From Caulobacter segnis (GTDB lineage: Bacteria; Pseudomonadota; Alphaproteobacteria; Caulobacterales; Caulobacteraceae), in contig NZ_CP082923.1 in the NCBI RefSeq assembly GCF_019931575.1, positions 2,480,001 through 2,544,000 on the forward strand: DNA of 64,000 nucleotides, given 5' to 3'. A model generated the notes under the pieces. It saw only the letters and a list, made by a program, of their open reading frames with translations, searched no databases and was not told the origin of the DNA. The translations under genes were made by a program, and so were the position numbers. Positions 52,597 through 62,883 of this stretch are shown here, piece after piece. Within the stretch, counting starts at the first letter, position 1, and each line of letters starts with the position of its first letter.

Positions 52597-54966
52597 CTAG
52601 TAGAGACCGCTGAGCGGATCCACCTTTTGCGGCGGCGGCTTGCCGGGCTGGGCCTGGGGCTGCGGGACCGGCGGCAGGCCAGCCGGCAGCTGCTCGTATG
52701 GGATCGGGCCGGTCGGGGCGACCTCGACCTTGGGCTCGGTACCCGGACGGAAGGCCTCGCGAACGCCGCGCACCATGGCGAACTTGGCCGTCTTGGGCGG
52801 CTTGAAGTCGACGACGGGCTGGCCTTCCAGGGCGACCTTCATGAAGTCCATGAACACCGGGACGGCGTCGGTGGCGCCCGTCTCGCCCTCGCCCAGCGAG
52901 CGGTTGTCATCGAAGCCGACAAACACCCCGACGACCAGGTTCGGCGAGAAGCCGACGAACCAGGCGCTGCGATACTCGTTGGTGGTGCCGGTCTTGCCGG
53001 CCAGCGGGCGGCCCAGCGAGCTGACGGCCGCGGCGGTGCCGCGCTGGACCACGCCCTGCAGCATCGAGGTGATCTGATAGGCGGTGACCGGATCCATGAC
53101 CTGCTCGCCTGGCGCGGCGAACCGGGGGCTCTCGTCGCCGTTGAAGCCGGCCTCGCAACGTTCGCAGTCGCGCTTGTCGGCGCGGAAGATCACCTTGCCC
53201 TCGCGATCCTGCACCAGCTCGATCAGGTGCGGCTCGACCCGGCGGCCACCGTTGACGAACGGAGCGTAGGCGGCGGTCAGCTTGAACGGCGTGGTCTCGC
53301 CCGCGCCCAGGGCCATGGCCAGCACGGGATCCATGCTGCGAACCACGCCGGTGCGCTTGGCGAAGTCGACGATCTTCTTCATGCCCACGCCCTGGGCCAG
53401 ACGCACGGTCATGGCGTTGATCGATTGCTCCAGCCCCTTGCGCAGCGGCTGAGCCCCGTAGAACTCCTTGTGATAGTTCTCCGGGCTCCAGTCCTGGCCG
53501 TTGGCGCCCTTGAAGGTGATGGCGCTGTCGACGATGACGCTGGCCGGCGTGTAGCCGTTCTCCAGGGCCGCAGCGTAGACGAACGGCTTAAACGACGAAC
53601 CGGGCTGGCGCATCGCCTGGGTGGCGCGGTTGAAGTTCGACAGCGAGTAGGAATAGCCGCCGACCAGCGCCACGACACGGCCGGTATAGGGTTCCATCGC
53701 CACCAGGGCCCCGTTGACGGCCGGCGCCTGGCGCAGGCGGTAGCCGCCGCTGGCGGCCTTCTCGACAAAGACCAGGTCGCCGGCCTTCAGACCCTTGCCG
53801 TTCTTGGCCCAGGCGACGTCCTCGCCGACGATCTGGCCCTCGCCCTCGTTCTTGACCAGGCGCACGCGGCCGTCGTTTGAGGTGACCAGGGCCGGACGCC
53901 AGGTGTTGCGCTCGGAGGGGATCGGCCGGGCCAGGGCGGTCTTTTCCCAGGCGAGGTCCGTCGACTCGACGTGACCCCAGGCGCCGCGCCAGCCGTGGCG
54001 GCGGTCATACTTCTCCAGGCCGTCCATCAGCGCGACCCGGGCGGCCGTCTGCAGGCGCGGATCCAGGGTCGTGCGCATGTAGTAGCCGCCCTCGTTGAGG
54101 CGCGGCCCCAGCGTGGCCATGCCGCGCTGGCGCACTTCCTCGACGAAGTAGTCGGCGTCGCGATAGGCGGCGCGCTTGGGCGCGGCCTGCACGACCAGAT
54201 CCTCGGCCATGGCCTTGCGGGCGTTCTCCTTAGAGACCCAGCCCTGCTCGGCCATCTGGCCCAGCACCCAGTTGCGCCGGGCCATCGCCTTGGCCTTGTT
54301 GCGGATCGGATGGTAGTTGTCCGGCCCCTTGGGCAGCGAGGCCAGGTAGGCGCACTGGGCCAGGGTCAGGTCGGGCAGCGACTTGCCGAAATAGTTGTAG
54401 GCGGCCGCGCCGACGCCAAACGAGCGATAGCCCAGCCAGATCTCGTTCAGATACAGCTCTAGGATCTGCTGCTTGGTCAGCGACTGCTCCAGGCGGTGGG
54501 CCAGGATCGCTTCCTTGAACTTACGGCCGACCGTGGCGTCGCTGGTCAGGAGGACGTTCTTGGCCACCTGCTGGGTGATGGTCGAGCCACCCTCCAGGCG
54601 CCGACCGCGGATGGCGTTGCCGACATTGTTGAGCATCGCGCGCGACAGGCCGCCGACATCGACGCCGCCGTGCTGGAAGAAGTTGCGATCCTCGGCCGCC
54701 AGGAAGGCCTGAGCCAGCTGCGGCGGGATCTGGTCGTAGGGGATGAAGATCCGGCGTTCTTTGGAATATTCGCCGATCAGGGTGCCGTCCCACGCATAGA
54801 CGCGCGTGGCGGTCGGCGGACGGTAGTCCTGCAGCTCACCGGCGTCGGGCATGTCGTGGAACAGCCAGGCGGCGTAGATCGCGATCGCGAATCCCGCGAC
54901 CGCGATGGCCGAGAGCACCGTCACGCCCGCGATGGCCATCCATCGTTCGCTGGGTTTCAGATCCAC
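52597..54966 (-). CDS. mrcA: Penicillin-binding protein 1A, bifunctional peptidoglycan synthase
   Basis: 789 residues from GTG 54966 (GGAGG upstream). One transmembrane helix (about 12-34), a transglycosylase domain with the catalytic Glu92 in A-E-D-R-N-F-F-Q-H-G and RLEGGSTITQQVAKN, an OB-like insert, and a transpeptidase domain with SxxK (G-S-S-F-K-P-F), S-I-N and K-T-G-T-T. A proline-rich tail ends the protein. Builds and cross-links peptidoglycan. Follows amiC on the same strand. Confidence 0.96.
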   Translation of the reverse strand: MDLKPSERWMAIAGVTVLSAIAVAGFAIAIYAAWLFHDMPDAGELQDYRPPTATRVYAWDGTLIGEYSKERRIFIPYDQIPPQLAQAFLAAEDRNFFQHGGVDVGGLSRAMLNNVGNAIRGRRLEGGSTITQQVAKNVLLTSDATVGRKFKEAILAHRLEQSLTKQQILELYLNEIWLGYRSFGVGAAAYNYFGKSLPDLTLAQCAYLASLPKGPDNYHPIRNKAKAMARRNWVLGQMAEQGWVSKENARKAMAEDLVVQAAPKRAAYRDADYFVEEVRQRGMATLGPRLNEGGYYMRTTLDPRLQTAARVALMDGLEKYDRRHGWRGAWGHVESTDLAWEKTALARPIPSERNTWRPALVTSNDGRVRLVKNEGEGQIVGEDVAWAKNGKGLKAGDLVFVEKAASGGYRLRQAPAVNGALVAMEPYTGRVVALVGGYSYSLSNFNRATQAMRQPGSSFKPFVYAAALENGYTPASVIVDSAITFKGANGQDWSPENYHKEFYGAQPLRKGLEQSINAMTVRLAQGVGMKKIVDFAKRTGVVRSMDPVLAMALGAGETTPFKLTAAYAPFVNGGRRVEPHLIELVQDREGKVIFRADKRDCERCEAGFNGDESPRFAAPGEQVMDPVTAYQITSMLQGVVQRGTAAAVSSLGRPLAGKTGTTNEYRSAWFVGFSPNLVVGVFVGFDDNRSLGEGETGATDAVPVFMDFMKVALEGQPVVDFKPPKTAKFAMVRGVREAFRPGTEPKVEVAPTGPIPYEQLPAGLPPVPQPQAQPGKPPPQKVDPLSGLY

Positions 54967-55135
54967 GCGACCTCCGTCGGACGGGTCCCCTCGCCCGCCA
55001 CACACCCTTCACTAGATCGCTTGTCGCGGAACCGTAAGCGGTTTCGCGGCCACGCTTTCGCTTACGAAGCGCGAACGATCGCCCTGTGATTAGAGCGCGG
55101 CGGAGAAAAGGGAAAGTCGCCGTGGGGAGACGATC

Positions 55136-56326
55136 TTACGACTTGCGCGCATCCGCCGAGAAATAGGCCTCGATCGAATCGGCCACGGCCCCGACCAGAC
55201 GGTTGCGGCTGGACTTGGTGGTCAGGAACGCCTCGTCGTCCGGATTGGTGATGAAGCCCATCTCCAGCAGCACGGCCGGCACGTCGGGCGCCAGCAGCAC
55301 GATGAAGCCGGCGTCGCGGTGGCTGCGGCGCAGCAACGAGGTTTCCTCGCCGACATTGGCCAGCAGCAACTGGGCGAAGGCGGCCGAGCGGTTCTTGGTG
55401 GCGCGCTGTGACAGGTCCAGCAGGATCTGGCTGACGGCGCGGTCGCGGCCCGGCAGGTTGGCCTTCATCAGCCAGTCGTTCTTGTCCAGGACCAGGCCGA
55501 CACGCTCGGTGCCCTTCTCGGACAGGGTGTAGACCGACGCGCCCCGGGTGCCGGTGTCGGGACCCGAGTCGGCGTGCATGGAGATGAAGAGATCCGCGTC
55601 GGCGCGCCGGGCGACCTGCACCCGCGCTTCCAGCGGGACGAAGGTGTCGGTCTCGCGGGTCAGCACCACCTGGAAGCGGCCGGTGCGCTCCAGCCGCTCC
55701 TTCAGCGCCTTGGCGGCGGCCAGGGTGACGTCCTTCTCGTAGACATTGGCGCCCAACGAGCCGGGATCCTTGCCGCCGTGGCCGGCGTCGATGACGATGA
55801 CCTTCTTCAGGCGAAGCGGCGCGGCCTTGACCGACGCGCTGGCCAGGGTCAGGCGCGGCGTCCGCGGCGTGGCGACAGCGTCATCCACCGCCTTCAGGTC
55901 GATCACATAACGATAGGCGGTCGCGCCATCGCCGGGCGGCAGCAGGAAGCGGCGGCGGACCTCGGCCTTGCCGGCCAGATCCAGGCGCAGACGGGCGCCG
56001 CCGGCGGCCTCGTCGATCACCCAGCGCTTGACCAGGCCCTGTCCCGAGCCCTGCAGGTCGCCCGAGACCACGACGTTGGGCAGCGCCATGACCAGGCGTT
56101 GATCGTTCATGCCGTCGGAAATCAGCTTGCCGGCCGAGGCCCGGTCCAGGTCGATCACCACGCGGGTTTCGGCCCGGTCGCCGCCGAAGCGGACCTTCTG
56201 CACCCCCGCCGGCGCGGCGGGCCCCTGGGCCGTGGCGACCGCGACGCCGGCCGTGGTCAGACCGCCGACGATCAACGCCGCCCGAACCCAGCCCATGCGG
56301 GCCAAACTGATGAGAACCTTACGCAT
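55136..56326 (-). CDS. amiC: N-acetylmuramoyl-L-alanine amidase AmiC
   Basis: 396 residues from ATG 56326; a TTG at 56365 would add 13 residues before the signal sequence. After a signal segment (~1-35) come an AMIN domain (to ~165) and an Amidase_3 domain with the zinc ligands H (V-I-D-A-G-H-G-G-K-D-P), E (Y-E-K-D-V-T-L) and H (S-M-H-A-D-S), and the catalytic E in L-L-E-M-G-F-I-T-N. It splits septal peptidoglycan, usually activated by an EnvC/DipM-type LytM factor. Confidence 0.94.
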   Translation of the reverse strand: MRKVLISLARMGWVRAALIVGGLTTAGVAVATAQGPAAPAGVQKVRFGGDRAETRVVIDLDRASAGKLISDGMNDQRLVMALPNVVVSGDLQGSGQGLVKRWVIDEAAGGARLRLDLAGKAEVRRRFLLPPGDGATAYRYVIDLKAVDDAVATPRTPRLTLASASVKAAPLRLKKVIVIDAGHGGKDPGSLGANVYEKDVTLAAAKALKERLERTGRFQVVLTRETDTFVPLEARVQVARRADADLFISMHADSGPDTGTRGASVYTLSEKGTERVGLVLDKNDWLMKANLPGRDRAVSQILLDLSQRATKNRSAAFAQLLLANVGEETSLLRRSHRDAGFIVLLAPDVPAVLLEMGFITNPDDEAFLTTKSSRNRLVGAVADSIEAYFSADARKS

Positions 56327-56365
56327 CCCCGCCCGCGTAGCCGGATTTGGTGAACCGATCGTCAA

Positions 56366-56907
56366 TATCGCTCGGCCCTGGTAGCGAAAGGGTTAAGTCC
56401 TGATCGTCCGTCGAAAGCTTTTCTTTTGTGCGCCGATGTGGCTACAGTCCCGCCGCGCGCGAAGTCCGTGATCGTCACGACTCCATGCGGGCTGACTTTG
56501 CCTCGAAAGTGGTCTGAACCTCTTCCGATGCGAAGGCGGCAGACTAGATAGTGTTCGAGACGCGGCCGACCTGGCGGGCAAGACGCCTACCGAAACGCCG
56601 TGTCGAGGGGCTCGCGTCGGGCTCAAACGCCCTTCTGGCGACGACGCGCCATCCGATCCGCGCCTTCTGGCGCGACAACAGACACCTTCTCGCGCCACTC
56701 GTGACGCGACAGGCACAACACTCCGGTCCGCGCCTCGCCGCGCGGGAGGGATAAACGAAACCCCCATGGGCTGCGCCGCACCCGATCGCCTTTGGCACCT
56801 GACCCTTCGCAACCGCGCTGACGGTGCGACGGTCGGCGACGCGCGCGCCCTTCATTCAAATCGGCGACCGGGCCTCGCGCCCGCCGCGCGCCGTGGAGAC
56901 TTCCTTA
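56366..56907 (+). promoter_or_regulatory. rne: Long non-coding leader region of rne
   Basis: 542 bases divide the divergent amiC and rne genes and hold no credible gene. A possible promoter -10 is TAGATA near 56545-56550 (ACTAGATAG resembles the Caulobacter GCTAnAWC element), leaving an rne leader of about 350 bases, similar in size to the E. coli rne leader through which RNase E controls its own message. Hairpins such as GCGCC-TTCT-GGCGC (near 56663-56676) are present. Confidence 0.5.
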
Positions 56908-59655
56908 ATGTCGAAGAAGATGCTGATCGACGCAGCACACGCCGAAGAGACGCGTGTGGTCGTCGTGGACGGAACCCGGGTTGAAGAGTTCGATTTCGAG
57001 AGCCAGACCCGCAAACAGCTTCGCGGTAACATCTATCTCGCCAAGGTAACCCGCGTCGAACCCAGCCTGCAGGCCGCGTTCGTCGAGTATGGCGGCAATC
57101 GCCACGGCTTCCTGGCGTTCAACGAAATCCACCCGGACTACTACCAGATCCCGGTCGCCGATCGTGAAGCGCTGATGCGCGACGACTCGGGCGACGACGA
57201 GGACGACACCCCCGTCTCGCGCCGCGCCTCGGGCGGCGACGACGAGGACGACGTCAACGGCGACGGCCACGCGGTCGACGACGAGGACGACGACGTCGAA
57301 GAAGAACTGGCGCGCCGCAAGCGCCGCCTGATGCGCAAGTACAAGATCCAGGAAGTGATCCGCCGCCGGCAGATCATGCTGGTCCAGGTCGTCAAGGAAG
57401 AGCGCGGCAACAAGGGCGCGGCCCTGACCACCTATCTGTCGCTGGCCGGCCGCTACGGCGTCCTCATGCCCAACACCGCCCGTGGCGGCGGCATCAGCCG
57501 CAAGATCACGGCCGTGTCCGACCGTCGTCGCCTGAAGAGCGTCGTCAACAGCCTGGACGTGCCGCAAGGCATGGGCCTGATCGTCCGTACGGCCGGCGCC
57601 AAGCGCACCAAGGCCGAGGTCAAGCGCGACTACGAATATCTGCTGCGTCTGTGGGAAAACATCCGCGACAACACGCTGCACTCGGTCGCGCCGGCGCTGA
57701 TCTACGAGGAAGAAGACCTCGTCAAACGCGCCATCCGCGACATGTACGACAAGGACCTGGAGGGCATCTGGGTCGAGGGCGACGCCGGCTACAAGGAAGC
57801 GCGCGACTTCATGCGCATGCTGATGCCGAGCCAGGCCAAGAAGGTCTTCAACTACCGCGACCCGACCCCGCTGTTCGTCAAGAACAAGATCGAGGACCAC
57901 CTGGCCCAGATCTATTCGCCGGTCGTGCCGCTGCGCTCCGGCGGCTATCTGGTGATCAACCAGACCGAGGCCCTGGTCGCCATCGACGTCAACTCGGGCA
58001 AGGCCACGCGCGAGCGCAACATCGAGGCCACGGCGCTCAAGACGAACATCGAGGCCGCCGAGGAAGCCGCTCGCCAGCTGCGCCTGCGCGACCTGGCCGG
58101 CCTGATCGTCATCGACTTCATCGACATGGATGAAGCCAAGAACAACCGCACGGTCGAGAAGGTCCTCAAGGACGCGCTCAAGGACGACCGCGCCCGCATC
58201 CAGATGGGCAAGATCTCGGGCTTCGGCCTGATGGAGATCAGCCGTCAGCGTCGCCGCACCGGCGTCCTGGAAGGCACCACCCACGTCTGCGAGCACTGCG
58301 AAGGCACCGGCCGCGTCCGCTCGGTCGAGTCCAGCGCCCTGGCCGCCCTGCGCGCGGTCGAGGTCGAGGCCCTGAAGGGCAGCGGCGCGGTGATCCTGAA
58401 GGTCGCCCGCTCGGTCGGCCTCTACATCCTCAACGAAAAGCGCGCCTACCTGCAGCGCCTGCAGCAGACTCACGGCCTGCACGTGACGGTCGTGGTCGAC
58501 GACAGCCTGCACGCCGGCGACCAGGAGATCGATCGCACCGAGTTGGGCGAGCGCATCGCCGTGGCTCCGGCCCCGTATGTCGACGAGGATGACGACTTCG
58601 ACGTCACCGCGTTCGAGGACGAGGAGGAAGACGACGAGATCATCGCCGACGAGGACGAAGACGATCTCGAGCGCGAGGACACCGACGACGACGACGCCTC
58701 GGCCCGCAAGCAGGCCCGCGACGACGAGCGTGGCGACCGCAAGGGCCGTCGCGGCCGTCGCGATCGGGGCCGCAACCGTGGCCGTCGCGACGAGCGCGAG
58801 ACCGAAGCCGACAGCGAAGCTGAAGTCGAGGACGACGAGGTCGAAGGCGACGCCGAGGACCGCGCCGAGTTCGGCGACGAGGACGAGGACGCCCGTCGTC
58901 GTCGTCGCCGTCGCGGCCGTCGCGGCGGCCGTCGCGGGGGGCGCGAGGATGGCGACCGTCCGACCGACGCCTTCGTCTGGATCCGCCCGCGCGTCCCGTT
59001 CGGCGAGAACGTCTTCACCTGGCACGACCCGGCCGCCCTGGTCGGCGGCAATGGCGGCCCCGCCAGCGAGCCGCGCCGCCCGGCGCCCGAAGCCCGCGCC
59101 GAAGCCTCGGAAGCCGCCGAGCGTCCGGAACGCGCCGAGCGTCCCGAGCGTGAGGATCGCCCGGCCCGCGAACGCGGCCGTCGTGGCCGAGACCGTGGCC
59201 GTCGCAACCGCGACGAGGCTCCGGCAGCCGAGACGGCTGTCGCCGAAGCGGCTCCGGCCACCGAGACGATCAGCGAACCGGCCGAGCCGTTCGAAGCCCC
59301 GATCCTGGCCCCGCCGGTGATCGCCGGCCCGCCGGCCGACGTCTGGGTCGAACTGCCGGAAACCGAGGAAGCGCCGAAGAAGCCCAAGCGCGCCCGCTCG
59401 CGCGGCAAGAAGGCGACCGAGGCCGCGCCGGAAGCCGCCGAGGCGGAGGCCGTGGCAGAGACGGTGACCGAAAGCGTCGCCGTGGTTCCGCCGGAACCGG
59501 TCGCCGAACCGGTCGTCGAGGCCGCCCCGGCGCCCGCTCCGGCCCCGAGCCCCGAGCCCGTGGCGGAATCGGCGCCAGCCGCTCCGGCCGAGCCCGATCC
59601 GAACGAGATCACCACCCCGCCCGAAAAGCCCCGCAAGGGCTGGTGGCGCCGGTAG
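56908..59655 (+). CDS. rne: Ribonuclease E
   Basis: 915 residues from ATG 56908 (GGAG upstream; the longer frame from 56824 lacks family sequence). S1 domain split by an acidic insert rich in Asp/Glu (~75-140), catalytic DNase-like core with V-A-I-D-V-N-S-G and V-I-D-F-I-D-M-D, and the zinc link C-E-H-C-E-G-T-G. From ~550 the protein is disordered: acidic blocks, Arg-rich R-R-G-R repeats, E-R-P-E-R-A repeats, and a C-terminal G-W-W-R-R. In Caulobacter this tail assembles the degradosome and forms RNP condensates (literature). Confidence 0.96.
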   Translation: MSKKMLIDAAHAEETRVVVVDGTRVEEFDFESQTRKQLRGNIYLAKVTRVEPSLQAAFVEYGGNRHGFLAFNEIHPDYYQIPVADREALMRDDSGDDEDDTPVSRRASGGDDEDDVNGDGHAVDDEDDDVEEELARRKRRLMRKYKIQEVIRRRQIMLVQVVKEERGNKGAALTTYLSLAGRYGVLMPNTARGGGISRKITAVSDRRRLKSVVNSLDVPQGMGLIVRTAGAKRTKAEVKRDYEYLLRLWENIRDNTLHSVAPALIYEEEDLVKRAIRDMYDKDLEGIWVEGDAGYKEARDFMRMLMPSQAKKVFNYRDPTPLFVKNKIEDHLAQIYSPVVPLRSGGYLVINQTEALVAIDVNSGKATRERNIEATALKTNIEAAEEAARQLRLRDLAGLIVIDFIDMDEAKNNRTVEKVLKDALKDDRARIQMGKISGFGLMEISRQRRRTGVLEGTTHVCEHCEGTGRVRSVESSALAALRAVEVEALKGSGAVILKVARSVGLYILNEKRAYLQRLQQTHGLHVTVVVDDSLHAGDQEIDRTELGERIAVAPAPYVDEDDDFDVTAFEDEEEDDEIIADEDEDDLEREDTDDDDASARKQARDDERGDRKGRRGRRDRGRNRGRRDERETEADSEAEVEDDEVEGDAEDRAEFGDEDEDARRRRRRRGRRGGRRGGREDGDRPTDAFVWIRPRVPFGENVFTWHDPAALVGGNGGPASEPRRPAPEARAEASEAAERPERAERPEREDRPARERGRRGRDRGRRNRDEAPAAETAVAEAAPATETISEPAEPFEAPILAPPVIAGPPADVWVELPETEEAPKKPKRARSRGKKATEAAPEAAEAEAVAETVTESVAVVPPEPVAEPVVEAAPAPAPAPSPEPVAESAPAAPAEPDPNEITTPPEKPRKGWWRR

Positions 59656-59668
59656 GGTGAACTGATCG

Positions 59669-59699
59669 CGGCCCGCGTGTCTGAACGACGCGCGGGCCG
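59669..59699 (+). terminator. Hairpin after rne, probable terminator
   Basis: CGGCCCGCG (59669-59677) pairs with CGCGGGCCG (59691-59699). The following AAATCTTCG is weak in T, so efficiency is doubtful. Confidence 0.5.
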
Positions 59700-59827
59700 A
59701 AATCTTCGCGCCCTAAAAACGCCGTCCAAAATCGTCGCTATGGGGGACGGAAACCCTTGTTCCCTCGCGTCGAACTTCCAAGTTAGACTGGTCGGGGTTC
59801 GCGGGGGCGCGATCTGGAGATCATTCG

Positions 59828-61243
59828 ATGACCTCGCGTAGCGGGCATGCCGGGAAAAGGCTGGGCGTGGCGTTGTCCGCGCTGTCGATTCTCGCGTCCG
59901 CGGTTCCCCAGGTCACCCTGGCCCAGGACGACGGCCCCTCCCTGATCCGCGACACCGAGATCGAGGAGATCCTGCACCACGACGCCGATCCGATCTATGC
60001 GGCGGCGGGCCTTGATCCCAAGACCGTGCGCATCTTGATCGTTGGCGACAAGTCGCTGAACGCCTTCGCGACCCAGGGCCTGCAGATGGGCCTCAACACC
60101 GGCCTGATCCTGCAGACCGAGAACCCCAACCAACTGCGCGGCGTCATCGCCCACGAAACCGGACACTTGGCCGGCGGCCATCCGATCCGCTCCGGCGAGA
60201 TGATGCGCGCGGGCCTCAAGCCGATGATCCTGACCATGGGCCTGGGCGTCCTGGCGGCCCTGGCCGGGTCCGCCGACGGCGCCGCCGTCCTGCTGGGCAA
60301 CGCGCAATATGCCGGGGCGCTGGGCGCCCTGGGCTACAGCCGCGAGCAGGAATCACGCGCCGACCAGGCCGGCGCGGGCTTCCTGGAGGCCACCGGCCAG
60401 TCGGGTCGAGGTCTCGTCGAGTTCTTCGACAACTTCCGCTACCAGGAAGTCTTCGATCAGGCCCGCCGCTACGAATATTTCCGCAGCCACCCCCTGTCCT
60501 CCGAGCGGATCGAGGTGCTGCGCAGCCGCGTCGAACGCCAGCCGCACTACAGCGCCGTCGACACGCCGGAAGACCTGGCCCAGCACGAGATCATGAAGGC
60601 CAAGCTGGAAGGGTTCCTGAACCCGCAGGTCGCCTTGATGAAGTACAAGGAAACCGACACCGGCTTCCCGGCCCGCTACGCTCGCGCCATCGCCTACTAC
60701 CAGATGAAGGAGCCCGACCGGGCCCTGAACCTGCTGGAGCCGCTGATCGCCGACCATCCCGACAATCCCTATCTGTGGGAGCTGAAGGGCCAGATCCTGT
60801 TCGAATTCAACCGCGTGGCCCAGGCCGAGGAGCCGCAGCGCAAATCGGTGCAGCTGAAGCCCGACGCGGCCCTGTTGCGCGTCAATCTCGGCCAGACCCT
60901 GATCAACCTGAATGATCCCAAGAAGATCGAGGAAGGCGTCCAGGAGCTGAAACGCAGCCTGCTGAACGATCCGGACAACTCGGTGACCTGGCGCCTGCTG
61001 GCCCAGGCCTACGACACCCAGAAAAAGGACGGCGAGGCGCGCCTGGCCACCGCCGAGCAGTACTTCTCGCTAGGCGCGGTGCGCGAGGCCAAGGTCTTCG
61101 CCATGCGCGCCCGGGAACTGCTGCCCAAGAACACGCCGGACTGGCGCCGGGCCACGGACATCGTCCTGGCGTCCCGACCGTCCAACCAGGACCTGAAGGA
61201 CCTGGCCAAGGACAGCGCCATGCCATCCAATCTCGGGCGCTGA
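59828..61243 (+). CDS. M48 family periplasmic metalloprotease with TPR domain (BepA-like)
   Basis: 471 residues: signal sequence (~1-32, cleaved near L-A-Q), zinc motif H109-E-T-G-H113, third ligand in S-R-E-Q-E-S-R-A-D, then several TPR-like helical repeats from ~280. BepA-type proteins degrade or chaperone outer-membrane proteins such as LptD (family knowledge). GGAG precedes the ATG. The next gene, a DsbA-like lipoprotein 34 bp on, is plausibly co-transcribed. Confidence 0.9.
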   Translation: MTSRSGHAGKRLGVALSALSILASAVPQVTLAQDDGPSLIRDTEIEEILHHDADPIYAAAGLDPKTVRILIVGDKSLNAFATQGLQMGLNTGLILQTENPNQLRGVIAHETGHLAGGHPIRSGEMMRAGLKPMILTMGLGVLAALAGSADGAAVLLGNAQYAGALGALGYSREQESRADQAGAGFLEATGQSGRGLVEFFDNFRYQEVFDQARRYEYFRSHPLSSERIEVLRSRVERQPHYSAVDTPEDLAQHEIMKAKLEGFLNPQVALMKYKETDTGFPARYARAIAYYQMKEPDRALNLLEPLIADHPDNPYLWELKGQILFEFNRVAQAEEPQRKSVQLKPDAALLRVNLGQTLINLNDPKKIEEGVQELKRSLLNDPDNSVTWRLLAQAYDTQKKDGEARLATAEQYFSLGAVREAKVFAMRARELLPKNTPDWRRATDIVLASRPSNQDLKDLAKDSAMPSNLGR

Positions 61244-61277
61244 AGCGCCCTCCTCTTTCCAAGACCTCGAGATCTAG

Positions 61278-62024
61278 ATGACCCTGTTTCGTCGCGCCGC
61301 GACCCTCGCCGTTCCGCTGGCCATCGCCGCCCTGACCTTGGCCGGCTGCGAGCGGCCCGAGCCCAAGCCCAGCAAGCTGTTCGGCGAGAAGGTCCGCGCC
61401 TATCTGCTCGAGCACCCCGAGGTGCTGATGGAGGCCAGCCAGAAGCTGCAGGAGAAGCAGGCCGCCCAGCAGGCCGCCTCGTCCCAGAAGGCGATCGGCC
61501 AGTACCGCCAGGCCATCGAGCGCGATCCGCGCGACATCGTCATCAACCCGGCCGGCTCGATCACGGTCACCGAGTTCTTCGACTATCGCTGCGGCTATTG
61601 CCGCCACGCCGCGCCCGAGATCGTCGAGCTGGTCCAGAAGAACCCCGACATCCGCCTGGTGCTGAAGGACTTCGTGATCTTCGGCCACGACAGCGAGGCT
61701 GCGGCCCGCATCGCCCTGGGCGCCAAGGACCAGGGCAAGAGCCTGGAGCTCTACAAGGGCCTGATGGCCGAGAACGCCCTGGACGCCGCCGCCGCCCTGC
61801 GCATCGCCAAGGGCCTGGGGATCGACATGGACAAGGCCAAGGCCGCCGGCGAGAGCCAGGCCGTGACCCAGCACCTGGCCGACACCGAGGCCCTGGCCAA
61901 GACCCTGGCCCTCTCGGGCACCCCGGCCTTCATCGTCGGCGACACCCTGATCCCCGGCGCCGACATCAACGCCCTGAAGCTGGCTATCGAGCAGACCCGG
62001 GCCAGCAAGGCGAAGGCGGGCTGA
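61278..62024 (+). CDS. DsbA-like disulfide oxidoreductase, lipoprotein
   Basis: 248 residues. Lipobox L-A-G-C24 gives a lipid anchor; a helical stretch (~35-85, VRAYLLEHPEVLMEASQKL) may act as an oligomerisation stalk as in Com1/ScsC; then a thioredoxin fold with C105-G-Y-C108 and cis-Pro loop S-G-T-P-A-F-I. Periplasmic thiol exchange at a membrane. Paired with the BepA-like protease, suggesting a role in outer-membrane protein folding. Confidence 0.88.
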   Translation: MTLFRRAATLAVPLAIAALTLAGCERPEPKPSKLFGEKVRAYLLEHPEVLMEASQKLQEKQAAQQAASSQKAIGQYRQAIERDPRDIVINPAGSITVTEFFDYRCGYCRHAAPEIVELVQKNPDIRLVLKDFVIFGHDSEAAARIALGAKDQGKSLELYKGLMAENALDAAAALRIAKGLGIDMDKAKAAGESQAVTQHLADTEALAKTLALSGTPAFIVGDTLIPGADINALKLAIEQTRASKAKAG

Positions 62025-62025
62025 T

Positions 62026-62838
62026 CTAGATCAGCCCCGCCAGCGGCGAGCTGGGGTCGGCGTACAGGCGCTTCTGCATCCGGCCGGCGAGGTAGGCCTC
62101 GCGGCCGGCGATCACGGCGTGCTTCATCGCCTTGGCCATGCGGATCGGGTCCTTGGCCTCGGCGATGGCGGTGTTCATCAGGATGGCGTCACAGCCCAGT
62201 TCCATGCCGATCGCCGCGTCCGAGGCCGTGCCGACGCCGGCGTCGACCAGGACGGGGACCTTGGCGTTCTCGACGATGATCCGCAGGTTGACGCGGTTCT
62301 GGATGCCGAGGCCCGAGCCGATCGGCGCGCCCAGCGGCATGATCGCCACGGCGCCGGCCTCTTCCAGCTTGCGGGCGTAGACCGGGTCGTCCGAACAGTA
62401 GACCATGACCTGGAACCCGTCGGCGACCAGCAGCTTCAGCGAGCGCAGGGTCTCTTCCATGTCGGGAAACAGGGTCTTGGGATCGCTGAGGACCTCCAGC
62501 TTGACCAGATCCCAGCCGCCGGCCTCGCGGGCCAGGCGGAGCGTGCGGACGGCGTCCTCGCCGGTGAAGCAGCCCGCCGTGTTCGGCAGATAGGTGAATT
62601 CGCTCGGCTTGACGTAGTCGACCAGCAGCGGCTGGCTGGGGTCGGTCAGGTTCACCCGGCGCACGGCCACGGTGACGATCTCGGCCCCGGCCGCGCGGGC
62701 GGCGGCGGCGTTGGTCGCGTAGTCCTTGTACTTGCCCGTGCCGACGATCAGGCGTGAGCGGAAGGTGCGACCGGCGACGGTCCAGGTCTCATCGCTATCG
62801 GTCGCCGTGACGGAGTCGGGGGAAACGTGCGCGTTCAT
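62026..62838 (-). CDS. thiG: Thiazole synthase ThiG
   Basis: A 270-residue (beta/alpha)8 enzyme: [27 protein letters not shown] with the Schiff-base lysine, and [17 protein letters not shown]. Makes the thiazole phosphate of thiamine from deoxyxylulose phosphate, dehydroglycine and ThiS thiocarboxylate. Directly follows thiS. Converges with the DsbA-like gene. Confidence 0.96.
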   Translation of the reverse strand: MNAHVSPDSVTATDSDETWTVAGRTFRSRLIVGTGKYKDYATNAAAARAAGAEIVTVAVRRVNLTDPSQPLLVDYVKPSEFTYLPNTAGCFTGEDAVRTLRLAREAGGWDLVKLEVLSDPKTLFPDMEETLRSLKLLVADGFQVMVYCSDDPVYARKLEEAGAVAIMPLGAPIGSGLGIQNRVNLRIIVENAKVPVLVDAGVGTASDAAIGMELGCDAILMNTAIAEAKDPIRMAKAMKHAVIAGREAYLAGRMQKRLYADPSSPLAGLI

Positions 62839-62883
62839 GGGCGTGGTTTACGCCCCGGCGGGCGGCGTTTCAAATGCGGAGGA

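Noticed and set aside
56905..59025. 706-codon minus-strand open frame
   Set aside because: Mirror of the RNase E coding sequence; Asp/Val/Ala-rich shadow without domains.
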